Source: Torymus aiolomorphi
Lineage: Eukaryota; Arthropoda; Insecta; Hymenoptera; Torymidae
Assembly: GCA_036365515.1 (NCBI GenBank)
Contig: CM070877.1
Coordinates: 55,278,475-55,342,474 of the forward strand
Length of the DNA stretch: 64,000 nt
Direction: 5' to 3'
Under the pieces are notes generated by a model. That model was not told the origin of the DNA. It saw only the letters and a list, made by a program, of their open reading frames with translations, and ran no database searches. This document shows, piece by piece, positions 44,520-55,586 of this stretch. Within the stretch, counting starts at the first letter, position 1; the number at the start of each line of letters is the position of its first letter. Position numbers and translations under genes: made by a program.

Positions 44520-45183
44520 AGCTCAAAATGTCCGCCCTTATGTACAATACAAACTCAACACGCTTGTCAGAGGACACAAGTTCGAATCAATCAAGAAGAT
44601 CCTGACAGAGAGCTACGCCGTAACATCGGAGCAGCAACTTGACAGGCTCTGCAAAGGCTTAGAGATTGTCCACAAACGCCTGTCATATTTCCTAGTCGAA
44701 ATGTTAAGTTTAGCTCAGGATCGAGTACCAAAGGACACAGTGATCTCCATGTGGAAAATCCGGCTCCCTGCGCAGATTCAAGTAATGATCATGAATTACA
44801 AGGTGGAAGCTGAGCTTCTAAAAAGTGCTGACATGGCCCACGACATTCTCCAACAGTCACATAATCTCAACGTGTTGAAATCAACCAACCAAGCCACATC
44901 AGCCCCCGGAGACACCATTGCTCAGGCTGTAGCCGCGGCCCTCAAATCGCTGGACAACAAAAATCATAGTAAACATCCACGTTCAACTTCTAGAGACAAG
45001 CGCAGGCCCTCCCCTGCAAAATCATCGCCCGGCTCGATTGACAACAAAAAAGGCCGTTGCAGGTACCACCTCAAGTTCGGCAAAGAAGCGCGCAATTGCC
45101 TTCTTCCCTGCAACTGGAAACGCGGACCCGGTCAAGAATTCAAGGTTAAAATTCCTGACACTCCAACCGATCAGGAAAACTAG
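44520..45183 (+). pseudogene. Gypsy gag, C-terminal part
   Basis: The frame is open before the ATG at 44701 and reads YAVTSEQQLDRLCKGLEIVH upstream of it, which is gag-like. It ends in a Lys/Ser-rich region and CRYHLKFGKEARNCLLPCNW (45057-45116), the CxxHxxFG...C..PC zinc-like motif of one gypsy gag group. N-terminal half missing. Confidence 0.75.
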
Positions 45184-46950
45184 ATCAACCTGCTGTCGTG
45201 GAGACTGACAGTCGGTCTCGCATCACCGCACGTCTCCACGTTAAAGATAAACTTTCCGGTGAAGTTTTCTTAATCGATACGGGTGCCGACATCTCAGTTA
45301 TTCCGTAACCTAAAGGCTGACGAAGAGGTCCAGCTGAAGTCAAGCTATACGCCATTAACGGATCCACAATAGGTGTCTTCGACGTCGCACGCCTCCAAAT
45401 AGACGTAGGCCTTCCTTACAGGCTCAAGTGGAATTTCACCGTAGTGGACGTTCCCCACTCCATAATTCGAGCGGACCTTCTCACCCATTACCACCTCTTA
45501 CCCGATCTGAAACTCGAGAGATTGGTAGATGGTAACCAGTTCACCTATGCACCTGCGTTTGTCAAAGCAGTGCAATCTTTCCAGATTTCGCTTTTGGCAC
45601 CAAGCTATAAGTATGCACTCATCATCAACAAATATCCCAGCGTTTTCAGACCAGCTCAATTTTGAGCCGTCAAGAAACGGAAAGTATTATATTTCACCAC
45701 ATACTGACGACAGGACTACCAGTCTCGCAATGCGCTCGGCGCCTCTCACCTGTCAAACTCAAGGCAGCGAAAGCTGAATTTCGCAAATGGTGCGAGCTGG
45801 GCATATGTCGTCCTTCCAACAGTCTTTGAGCCAACCCTTTACACATAGAACCTAAGAAGAATGGCGATTGGCGTCCTTGCGGTGACTACCGTAAATTAAA
45901 CACAGTTACTGTCCCAGACCGCTACCCAATTCTGCACATGCATGATTGCATGACCTTGCTTCATGGCAAGTGCATCTTCTCAGCTCTGGATTTACGTCAA
46001 GCCTATCATCAGATCAAGATGGCTGTTATCACACCATTCGGGCTCTACGAGTTCCCAGTCATGACATTTGGGTTCCGCAATGCCTCGCAGACTTTTCAGC
46101 GATACATTAACTCAGCGTTAGGTGATTTGGAATTCGTGTTCGTCTATTTAGACGACATCCTAATCGCTTCCACTTCTGAAGAAGAACACAAGCATCACCT
46201 AGACTTAGTCCTGTCACGCCTCAACGAGTACGAGCTGCAGGTCAATGTAGAAAAACGCAAGTTCGGCGTCTCGAAATTAGTCTTCTTGGGTCTTTTCATC
46301 ACTCCTAATGGCTTCAAATCGAACCCAGAGAAGGTCAAGGCAATTCGAGAACTTTCTCTACCACAGACCATCCAAAAATTACGCAGATTCTTAGGTCTTG
46401 TGAGCAGTTACAGGCATCTGCTAGCTAATGCAGCTGATACGCAGCTTCCTCTCAACGAATTCTTGAAAGGTGCCAAGAAGAAGGACAAACGTCCAGTGCC
46501 CTGGACCGAGAAAGCCAAGACTGCATTCCTGAAGTGCAAGGATGACATTGCCAACCTCGCGTTCTTCGTCTTCCCAAGCGAAAACGCAGAATTGCGCCTC
46601 AAGACGGACGCCTCAGACACCACGATGGGAGCAGCCCTCGAGCAACACTCTGATGACCTCTGGCAACCATTGAGATTCTTTTCGCAAGTCTTCACGCCTG
46701 CGCAAAAGAAGTATTCCACCTACGACAGGGAGCTCACGACCATCTACGAAGCGATTCGCCACTTCCACTATTACTTAGAAGGAGGAGAATTCAAGATTTA
46801 CACCGATCACAAACCGCTGATCTATGCTCAACAGCAGAACTCGGACAAAATGCCGCTCACGTAGGTTGTCCTACATCGCCCAGTTCAATGCGGATATTTT
46901 CTACCTCCCAGGTGAAGAGAATGATGTTGCGGACGCCTTGTATAGAATCC
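45184..46950 (+). pseudogene. Gypsy protease, RT and RNase H (frameshifted)
   Basis: Protease: GEVFLIDTGADISVIP (about 45259-45306) then a stop. Linker with VVDVPHSIIRADLLTHYHLL (45441-45500). [12 protein letters not shown] (about 45880), [13 protein letters not shown] (45977-46015), [14 protein letters not shown] (46068-46110), [11 protein letters not shown] (46142-46174, catalytic pair intact), [11 protein letters not shown]. RNase [15 protein letters not shown] (46603-46644), [26 protein letters not shown] frame change near 45660-45940 and a stop at 46862 inactivate it. The longest intact stretch is 45938-46864. Confidence 0.85.
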
Positions 46951-48471
46951 ACACTTTCACTTCCCCTACACTTTTCGACTGGAGCGACCCTGACTTATTA
47001 GTTGACCCACAAGTCAGAAAAATCTTGACTAATATAAGTGCCTTTAGGCTTCCAATGTTCTTCGATCTGACGCAGCTCGGTCGGGAACAAGCGAACGATG
47101 AGCAACTTAAGGAAATCTTAAATACCCCAGACCACCGTCTTAAGCTCCGCAGGTTTACATGGGGCCCCAATCACACGCCCTTCTACTGCGATTTCTATGA
47201 AGATTCTATGGCCGTATGTGCCAGTAAAATTACGCAGAATAGTTTTCGACAGTTTTCACTCACTCTCACACCTGGGAGCAAAAGTTTCAATTCGCCTCAT
47301 TCACCAGCAACATGTCTGGCCGGACATGAGCCGCGATATTGCTGTTTGGTGCAAAAAGTGCGCTGCGTGTCAACAATCCAAGATTACAAGACACAATAAA
47401 TTCCTGCCCAAGCACTTTGTCACTCCGGATGCGAGATTTGAACATCTGCACTTGGACCTCGTTGGCCCCTTCGCCAACAGCCAAGATTTCACTCACGTCC
47501 TCACCATCATCTATCGCTACTCGAGATGGCCTGAAGCAATTCCTATCGCAGACACTGCAGCACCCAGAGTAGCTTGCGCGTTTTACAACAGCTGAATTTG
47601 CTGCTACATCGCACCAACGACGATCACTATCGATCGAGGTGCCCAGTTCGAATCCAGATTCTTCGCTGAACTTCTATCAATCCTGAGCATCAACAGAGTC
47701 AGAACCACCTCTTATCACCCTGTTTCCAACGGCATGGTGGAACGTCTCCATAGAGACATCAAAACGGCCCTTATATGTCACAGCAACAATCAAGATTGGG
47801 TCTCTCTGTTACCCACAGTTATGCTTGGCCTTCGCACACGCATCCGTCTAGATACAGATGCCAGCCCAGCCGACTTAGTCTTCGGCAAGGCAACAAGAAT
47901 CCCTGGTGATTTCTCGCCTTTCACAGCAAAAGAACCTGACGTTCGCTCCTTTTTCAACGAATTTCGCAAATTTATGCAACAACTAAGGCCTGTCCCAGTT
48001 AGCCATAAAACCGCAATCAAACCTTTTCTTCATCAAGGTTTAGATACCTGCACTTACGTCTGGCTGCAGGAAAAACCTATCAGACCAGCTTTAGCACGAC
48101 CATACACTGGCCCACACAAGGCGATCTCTCGAAACGAAGAGAATCACACCTTCAATATCGACGTCAACGGCAACACCAAGACGGTAAGCATCAAACGACT
48201 GAAGCGCGCCTTCATGCTACATGAGGATCCTAACGGCGCACAGTGTTCGGAAATCGAAAATTTATGGGCAAGTAACCTTGCAGCCCCCAATTTTCCATCG
48301 ATTTTGATGACTTTTTCTTTAAATTAAAGCTTTTGCAATTGCCAATCGATCCCTCGAGGTCGATTTTCCTATTTCAGTCCAGAGTTCATGCCCAGGATAC
48401 ATAAACTTCTGAAACACATGTCCAGACTCTCCTAAACCTTACAAATTCAATTCAATTAACCAAATAAATCC

Positions 48472-48535
<64 letters not shown>

Positions 48536-48918
48536 CATTCTAGTTAATCAAATTTGAATTTGTAAGGTTTAGAAGAGTCTGGATATGTGTTTCATAAGTT
48601 TATGAATCCTGGGCATGAACTCTGGACTGAAATTGGAAAATCAACCTCGAGGGATCGATTGGCAATTGCAAATGCTTTAATTTAAAAAAAAAGGTCATCA
48701 AAATTGATGCAAAATTGTGGGCTGCAAGGTAACTTGTCCATAAATTTTCGATTTCCGAAGACTGTGCGGCGCCAAGGACGAAGTCCCTGATCCGATCACT
48801 CCTCCCGCTCCAATTCCCGCGCGTAAGACCCCAAAACCTACTGGCATTCTCAAGCCCTCACAGCCACCAACGCCAGGGAGGTCACCTCCACCTCTCACCC
48901 CTCCTACCAACGAGTAAA
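46950..48918 (+). pseudogene. Gypsy integrase and pol C-terminus, interrupted
   Basis: HHCC zinc domain: HSLSHLGAKVSIRLIH ... WCKKCAACQQSK (47256-47385). Catalytic residues: HLDLVGPFANS (47452), ITIDRGAQFESRFF (47625), NGMVERLHRDIK (47730). C-terminal part ends TKTVSIKRLKRAFMLHEDPN at 48234. The frame resumes after the insert with AKDEVPDPITPPAP and ends at a stop near 48918. A frameshift near 47240 and a stop at 47595 break it. Confidence 0.8.
48239..48766. mobile_element. Transib-like non-autonomous foldback (5-bp CGGCG duplication)
   Basis: Ends CACAGTGTTCGGAAATCG (left) and, inverted, CACAGTCTTCGGAAATCG (right), with CGGCG at 48234-48238 and 48767-48771. A 5-bp GC-rich duplication and a CACARTG terminal heptamer are hallmarks of Transib, the relative of RAG1/2. 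The arms (about 240 bp) are near-complete inverted copies around a (GA)n centre at 48477-48533. No transposase inside. Confidence 0.75.
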
Positions 48919-49425
48919 CAACCCAATCCGTCCCTTCTACTCAACCTCCTTCACCCAAACCCAAGCGAGTGAAGTTTGTTCCCAACATTTTGAAACGGAA
49001 CAGGAAAAACTGAGTCGGCTCTTATCCGCAGTCAAATCGCTCATTTTGCGAGGGTGTGCAGTAGCTGCCCACACGTCATCCCAATCATCGCGCTACGCAA
49101 GTCACTGTAAATTTATCTGTAAATATGTGTATTCAGTAATTTTAAGCTTAAGTTAATCACAAGCTTGTTTTATTTTTGCGACGTTGCGCCACCTAAAACT
49201 ACTTTAGCCTTTTGGAGTCAGATCTGAAAAAACAATTATTATTCTGTGATTTTAGATCTTAAGATGCGTTCGTTTCCAACAAAAATTTTAATACTGTTAC
49301 CAAGTACCAAATGTATAACTCTCTGTGCACTGACTGCACTCTCATTTCATTTTTTTTGTAACCTGTCTCATCCGCCAACCTTACTCTTGTGAGCATTTAC
49401 AAAAATGTTACTCATTTTTCTCCTT
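48919..49425. other. Gypsy 3' untranslated region
   Basis: Follows the pol stop; no envelope-like ORF is visible. Confidence 0.5.
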
Positions 49426-49438
49426 TCGGGGGGAGTAA
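49426..49438 (+). promoter_or_regulatory. Gypsy polypurine tract
   Basis: CGGGGGGAGTAA directly before TGTAGG, the usual Ty3/gypsy layout. Confidence 0.75.
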
Positions 49439-49653
49439 TGTAGGCCCCCACCGATAGGTGGCGGCACGTCATAGCGTTAGGAGAGAGAGAGAGAGAGCAG
49501 CTCACGTTACAAGCGAGCGCATCTGTCGCCGCCGCTCAGTTCCGCTCTGACCACTTTACACGTCAGACCACGCCGGAGAGAGAGATAGAGTGAATAAAGA
49601 TAGTAAGAAACGTCGTCTCCTTTACAACGACCCCGCACCAGCCAACACCTACA
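49439..49653 (+). repeat. 3' LTR of the gypsy element
   Basis: TGTAGGCCCCCACCG to AACACCTACA, with a 6-bp terminal inverted repeat TGTAGG/CCTACA. 215 bp, with an AATAAA about 60 bp before the end. Confidence 0.75.
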
Positions 49654-49896
49654 TGTATACACAATATAAAATATGAATTATTTTTCTTATATATTAAACA
49701 TAATGCTGTTGAGTTATTAAATAATGTCTGTAAATATCAAAGATTTTATTAAATATTATTAAATATGAGGCAGTTGCTCCCATACTTTCACTAAAACTTA
49801 AAATTATATAATTTCAAGATATTTTATAATATTTACTGAATATTACGTGTGGATAATTACTTACACAAAGTTATTTACTCCTAAAATATATAATTT
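49654..49896. other. AT-rich spacer
   Basis: No feature recognised between the two LTR elements. Confidence 0.4.
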
Positions 49897-50969
49897 TGAT
49901 AAACGCCTAACTAATAATTATGAATATTATTAATTTGTAAAGACTCTTCGCGCCGGTTTGCGATACAAACTATAAGGGCGCGATATATTCGAATTTGAAT
50001 CTCCCGCCTCGCGCGCTGCCGCTACGCGGCGCGACCCCTGTCTGCGCGGCTCCCGCAGTCAATCCGGCGGCTCGCGGGGATATAGGCGCGCACGGCCGCA
50101 GCTCCAACGGACTTCTTTCACTCGGACATCTCATCAGTTTATTGAGTTGAATAAAGTTTCACTTCTAATAGTTATATAATTGTTTTATTTAACGTACCCA
50201 CGAGGTGTAAGGTCTTTACCCTTGCCTCGTTTTTGGTGACGGGATCACTCCTGATCCCCCGACTCCTTTTCCTTCCCAATTACCATATCTGGGTGGTGTG
50301 GCCGACACTAAGTTGGGCGGGCTTTCTCTCGTCTAGATTCAACTCTGAGTCGACGTGGAGGGGTCCGTGCGGTGTCCGCTCTCCACGTTACGTAGAAGCT
50401 ACTTCGGTGGATAACGGTCCCAGCGACCGGGAATGGGGGATTTCGCCTCTGCGGGCGCTCTCTGCTCTGTGCTCTCAGCTGTGGCAGCCTCAACGACCTT
50501 CGTCGCTCTAGGAGAGCACACCTCCACCGAGTACGACGGGAGGACGTAGCGACGCCTGTGGGCGGGTCTGTGAAGCACTCCCTCCGGCGAGCAAACTCTG
50601 CTTGCCCTCTGCTCACCGATCGGCGTTTGAGCAACCTTGCTCCGCCGACCTACCTGCGAGTTCGACGATGGACTCGTCTTATCCCCGCTCAAGGAGAGCT
50701 GCTCCGAGCGAGCAAGCACTGCTTCGCACCTCGTCTTCGACCGGCGTGGAAGCGCTCATCGCTCCGCCGGTCCCCGCACACACTCTCTTAGAGTGTCGAC
50801 GATGGATTCACCGAATCAACGTGTCTGTACTCTACGTACAGCTCGACCCGCGCTCTATAGCGCCTCCTTGCGCTTTGAGCAGCCCTTGATGTACGCAAGC
50901 TCACAGTTGGCGCTCCGCCGACCCCCGTGCGTTGTTCTGCTCTTTTGCCCGAGCGACACGCCTGCATCA
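49897..50969 (+). repeat. 5' LTR of the gag-only element
   Basis: TGATAAACGCC to GCCTGCATCA, 1073 bp. AATAAA at 50150-50155 puts the poly(A) site about 250-280 bp in, so the rest would be a very long U5. It contains the empty target GACACTAAGTTGGG at 50304-50317 for the transposon that split the 3' LTR. Confidence 0.85.
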
Positions 50970-50971
50970 AT

Positions 50972-50989
50972 TGGCGCCCAACGTGGGGC
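50972..50989 (+). promoter_or_regulatory. Primer-binding site matching tRNA-Lys
   Basis: TGGCGCCCAACGTGGGGC, 2 nt after the LTR, is the complement of the tRNA-Lys(CUU) 3' end including CCA. Confidence 0.85.
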
Positions 50990-51070
50990 ACGAATCTCTG
51001 CTGATACCGAGAGGATCCGACGGCCGACGAGCTAGTCATCTAACACAATGTTGATCATACTCATTGTAAT

Positions 51071-52144
51071 ATGTCAACTACTCTACAGCACCCTCCGCTT
51101 CTGATCACAGCTCAGCCCCGTGAAACGCCTATACCAGTGCAAACGGAGCCGAGATCTACGCTTCGGCCAATATCAGTGGACCAGTTCACTGATGTAAGAA
51201 CCGACGAAACACTTCTGGGAGTGGATAAACATCCAGTGGCGCCCATCATCCTTGCGAAGCAATCAGCTTCGCCCTCTGTACCGACATCAGTACCAGCGTT
51301 ACGAAGTTCGGACGACTTCCGCAGAGCATTATGCGGTTACGAAAGGCCACTACCAGAGTTCTCTGGTCTGCCTTACGTGGATCCGCAACGCTACCTGCGA
51401 CGCTGCGAGGCATACATCGCTGCCTGCCACATTCCAGCCGATGACTGCACGCGAACGTTAAACAAAGATCTCACAGGAGACGCTCGCACATGCTGGCGAG
51501 ACTATGAAACGTTCGACCTCGAGTGGAAAAGCTTTCAGGAGCTACTTCTGCTCACCTACGACAGCGGTTCGGTCAGAACCAAGCTCCTCGCCGACCTCTA
51601 CGGCAAACAGCAATTCGAGGACCAACCCGTCGCTGTGTTTCTTTACGAGAAATACAGTCTCTTCCACAGACTCCGACCGGAGGAATCCGAAAACGTCGAA
51701 ATCCTGATTCTGCTGAACCAGATTCGCCCGAATCTGCGGAAGTATATCCGCGGAGCGGACACAAAGACCTTCTCTCAACTCCTCGCTATCGCTATGGAAA
51801 TCAAGAGAGACAATAAAGAAGAAACTGAGATGCACACATCTCCAGCATTGCCAATTAGGGTAACCAAGGCATCATCTCGTGCATCCACAGCACGACCCCG
51901 AGCACCGACGAATCCAGATTTGGTCGAGACCATGTCTCGATACAAATCGGAGGTAGCAGCAAGGGCTAAAGCGTCTCGAGCTTCTATGATCCCAGTACAA
52001 TATCAACGACGCACGAAACCCCCCGTCTGGGTTGATCTGCCCGATGAAGCATTTCCTCCCGCCTTCTGTGCAAGCATGGAGGAATACGTCGCTCCATTGA
52101 ATAGCCGAAAGGTTATTCCTGTTGTCACAGATTGTGACCAGTAG
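51071..52144 (+). CDS. Intact retrotransposon Gag-like protein (357 aa), no pol
   Basis: ATG at 51071 is the first in a frame that stays open to TAG. Residues ~1-85 are Pro/Thr/Ser-rich. The core (about 95-235) starts PEFSGLPYVDPQRYLRRCEA and includes ARTCWRDYETFDLEWKSFQE, KLLADLYGKQQFEDQPVAVF and LILLNQIRPNLRKYI, the Ty3/gypsy capsid pattern (FsG....y..rf......W......W..F...........Y....Q...e.v..y......L.........li.....gL.p....). The C-terminal third is basic and has no CCHC knuckle. It would form particles that package element RNA. An intact gag without pol suggests selection for self-packaging with enzymes from another element. Confidence 0.85.
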   Translation: MSTTLQHPPLLITAQPRETPIPVQTEPRSTLRPISVDQFTDVRTDETLLGVDKHPVAPIILAKQSASPSVPTSVPALRSSDDFRRALCGYERPLPEFSGLPYVDPQRYLRRCEAYIAACHIPADDCTRTLNKDLTGDARTCWRDYETFDLEWKSFQELLLLTYDSGSVRTKLLADLYGKQQFEDQPVAVFLYEKYSLFHRLRPEESENVEILILLNQIRPNLRKYIRGADTKTFSQLLAIAMEIKRDNKEETEMHTSPALPIRVTKASSRASTARPRAPTNPDLVETMSRYKSEVAARAKASRASMIPVQYQRRTKPPVWVDLPDEAFPPAFCASMEEYVAPLNSRKVIPVVTDCDQ

Positions 52145-52579
52145 AAGCTGTCGACGAAAACGAACAACGATGCGCACGCCGCGTTCGTCCAACACAGTCA
52201 GGAGACTGTCCCCCCGAAGCAGGGGCGGAAAATCGCTCCATACCGCCAACAACATTCCCGGATCACCGTTAACGGTCGACTGAGAAGACAATGCGGTGAA
52301 AATATAAGCAGTGCAGTGAAAGAATTGAAATAAATTACAGACAATATAAGACAATGCGTACTTGCGATATTTCACACTGACACTCACACCCTTGTGATAT
52401 TATCTTATATTTGCGTCCTTGCGTCTTAATTATATTTGCGTTGCGTTTCACTTGCGGTACCTGCGTGTACACTTGCAATTCCAGCGTAGTCATTACACTT
52501 GCGAAACTTGCGTTACACTACAAAACATCAACCCATGTAGCCGAGATCACTACAAACCGCGCACCGTGTCTTCTAAAAC
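52145..52579. other. 3' internal region of the gag-only element
   Basis: No pol motif. Contains spaced CTTGCG words (52370-52515), possibly structural. Confidence 0.5.
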
Positions 52580-52588
52580 GGAGGGGAA
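52580..52588 (+). promoter_or_regulatory. Polypurine tract of the gag-only element
   Basis: GGAGGGGAA ends one base before the TG of the 3' LTR at 52590. Confidence 0.75.
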
Positions 52589-52589
52589 T

Positions 52590-53059
52590 TGATATACGCC
52601 TAACTAATAATAATTAATTTTATTAATTTGTAAAGACTCTTCGCGCCGGTTTGCGATACAAACTATAAGAGCGCGATAGATTCGAAATTGAATCTCCCGC
52701 CTCGCGCGCGGCGCCGGCGAGAGTCTAGATCGCGCGCTGCCGCTACGCGGCGCGACCCCTCTCTGCGCGGCTCCCGCAGTCAATCCAGCGGCTCGCGGGG
52801 ATATAGGCGCGCACGGTCGCAGCTCCAACGGGCTTCTTTCACTCGGACATCTTCCTCGCCTTGATGGTCTCGGTACCCTTGCCAGTTTATTGAGTTGAAT
52901 AAAGTTTCACTTTTGATAGTTAAATAATTGTTTTATTTAACATTCTCACGAGGTGCAAGGTCTTTACCCTTGCCTCGTTTTTGGTGACGGGATCACTCCT
53001 GATCCCCCGACTCCTTTTTCTTCCCAATTACCATATCTGGGTGGTGTGGCCGACACTAA
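52590..53059 (+). repeat. 3' LTR of the gag-only element, first part
   Basis: Matches 49897-50311, with two small insertions (an extra GGCGCCGGCGAGAG-containing piece near 52712 and a CCTCGCCTTGATGGTCTCGG piece near 52857). Interrupted after TAA at 53059. Confidence 0.85.
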
Positions 53060-53963
53060 CAAGGAAGGTACCCCAAGTGTAAGTCGGCGATTTGGACGAT
53101 ATTGCAATATGTGTAGTACATTAAAAAATAAGAGACACGTATTTTTTTTACGTGCTGATGGACACTTTAAGGGGGTGAAATCTACCCCTAAAGTTCACCC
53201 TCAAAAACAGTTTTGTTCAAATATCTAAGTAACTACCCCTTATTTATTTTTTGTTCATTATTTCAGAAATAAATAAAGATACCTTAATAAAACCAACGTT
53301 AAAAATTTTAAATAAGAAAGGCTTCAAAACAGCATTATTTTCAATTTTAAGGGTAGCAACCCCTATTTTTTTTTCAAGAAAACTAAGCTTTTTTCATCAA
53401 TTTTCAGCTATAAAAATTATAATAAATTATATATCGCCTTAAAACTGATTCTATTTAAAAGAAAATAAAAAAATAAAGTTGACCTGTCCCGTGGTTTTAA
53501 CCAAAATTATTTTTTAGGAGGTAACTACCTTAATAAAACTAACGCTAAAAATCTTAAAATTAAAAAGGCCACAAATCTGTATCACTTTCAATTTTAAGGG
53601 TACCCTTAATAAAAGGAACCCCTATTTTTCTCTTTTTAAGGAAATTAAGAGACTTTATTGACTTCAATGGTGAAACTTATCGATGTTTATCGACTTCTAC
53701 TAACTTTTTCTAGCAGGGAGGGTAAATGTGTTTATTATTTTTTTCTCAAAAAATTGCATAAATAATCAAAATTTAGTGAGATTAATTTTTTTTCAAAAAA
53801 ATAATGAAAATTAAAGTTACGTGTTGCAGAAAAATACAAAATGAAATGATAACTAATGTAAATATGGTTTTTGTTTTAACAACACAAGTTTTATTATTAC
53901 TATTACTACAAAAAATTTTAAGTATTCTCAAAAAAGTAATTGTTTGTCGAATAGCTCGAGGCA

Positions 53964-55586
53964 TTATGGATTGTAAGTTGTACAATAATGATATTCTTCT
54001 AAAAAGTGTTTTAAGCATAAAGATTTTTTACACCACGAACATCTAACAATTGCAACATTATTACAACCATTGATCTCACAATGCGTTGCACAGGAATCTC
54101 CGAAACTGAAACTTACGGGGTCATCGAAATCTCCTGGTCGATTCACAAGATACCCACTTTTATACCACGAATATTTAAATAGATTTTCATATCGTGGAGA
54201 TGAAAATTAGTTATGAACCAAAGACTCTAATTTAATTATATTATTTCTCAAATGTAAATTTAAGTCTCCGTCTATGAGCAAAACATGGTCTGAAAAATGT
54301 TTAACATAGTTCTTCCATGTGCGGAATCCATATACATCTAACGGCGGTATGTTTCCAGTCGTTTCTGTAGGTATCATTTTGAGATGTAGTGTTTTATCGT
54401 GTGGCGTAACCTCCTGTACAATCGTTGGACAATGACCACTCAACGAATCAATTAGCAGCATGCTTCTAGGTCTAACTTGAGGAAAATATACCTCTTTTAA
54501 CCACGCCTTAAAGAGTTCTACAAATTTTGATTTTATTTAAATGCGTCTTCCGAAATAATTAACGTTTTATTTTTAGAAATTAATAGAACGTGATTTTACC
54601 TGAATTAAGTTTTCCAGATGTCGAGGATGTAACATGTACGTTTGTAGGCACAAACAAATTTTGTGAGACAATTGGTCCAAATTCTCCGCTTCGTTCCTTT
54701 AATACTAAAAATAATGGTGATAGTAACTTTCCTGTGGCTGAAATTGTCGCCTGTACAGTATAGCTATGAGTTGTTGATGTGACCGACTGTACAAGGCACT
54801 GTAATTTCTTTTCTCCTTCAAAAGCAAGAGATCGACCAGAATGCATTTCCAACTGAAAACCAGACTGGTCTGAATTATATGTATTGTCAGCGCCTATTTG
54901 TGCATATTTTTTTTTGTGATAAATTTATTAATTTTTCGAGAAACAATTCTATGGGTGTTTTTAAATTTTGAAAGCCAATGTTTTGAAGCTGTAAATCTTA
55001 CGTCCTCATTTCCGATTAATTTTCGTGCTTGTAGAGCCCATCTTCTTAAATTGTTGTCCTGAATTATTAATCCAGCTTCAGTAGCTTTAAAATTTTCTAG
55101 AGTGAAATCGCAAATTCTTGCAATTTTTTAACGGTAAGTTCCACCTTGATTGATTTGGTGAGCCCAGCGATGTAACTGTGTTTCAGAACTGACTTTCCTG
55201 AATCTATTTTGAACTGTTTTAAGCGATAAATTCTTTTTTGTTTTTCCACTTCTCCAATATTCTACAGCCCTTTTTTTGTATTCAAAACTCAATGGTTCTT
55301 CATGTCCCGTACATTGATCCGTAGGTAATTCAGGATAGTAAGGAAGTGTATGTAAATCAACATCTTCCACAATACGTGCATCTGTTTCTTTATATTCTTC
55401 TTGAAAATCCAACGATTTTTCCATTATAACATCTATGCTATTAGACGATTCCATTAAATCTAACAGTATCATTTGGAAATGGTCTTTTATTTCTATTTCT
55501 GTAATATTATAAGGGCTATCTTCAATATCAAGTGTTTGGAAATAGGCAAGCAGCAAATTAATAACATTCAGAGGATTAATTTTCAT
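53964..55586 (-). pseudogene. CAAGG-family transposase pseudogene, copy 2
   Basis: Minus-strand start at 55586 (MKINPLNVINLLLAYFQTL). FEYKKRAVEYWRSGKTKKN follows the copy 1 pattern. The frame is lost after HQINQGGTYR (stop at 55128); fragments HSGRSLAFEGEKK (about 54845), SVTSTTHSYTV and LLSPLFLVLKE follow, then an intron (54518-54599), LLIDSLSGHC (second Asp), GNIPPLDVYGFRTWKNYV (third Asp; PP instead of QP), a nonsense codon where copy 1 has CAA after SLVHN, and the Cys/His tail CEINGCNNVAIVRCSWCKKS ending at 53964. Confidence 0.8.
54518..54599 (-). other. Intron in the CAAGG-family transposase, copy 2
   Basis: On the minus strand AATTCAG is followed by GTAAAATC, and the acceptor is AATTTGTAG before AACTCTTTAAGGCG; coding similarity to copy 1 stops and resumes exactly here. 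82 bp, against 318 bp in copy 1. Confidence 0.7.

Larger units (their letters stand above)
44520..49653 (+). mobile_element. Ty3/gypsy retrotransposon, 5'-truncated, with nested Transib-like insert
   Basis: Gag C-terminal part, protease, RT, RNase H and integrase in gypsy order, ending with a polypurine tract and a 215-bp 3' LTR (49439-49653). I find no 5' LTR, so the element is truncated within gag near 44520. Pol is broken by several frameshifts and stops. The 528-bp insert at 48239-48766 splits the pol C-terminus. Confidence 0.85.

Noticed and set aside
50233..51035. Overlapping ORFs in the gag-only LTR
   Set aside because: They lie in the LTR, occur on both strands and are repeated in 58304-58889; LTR U5 sequence rather than a gene.
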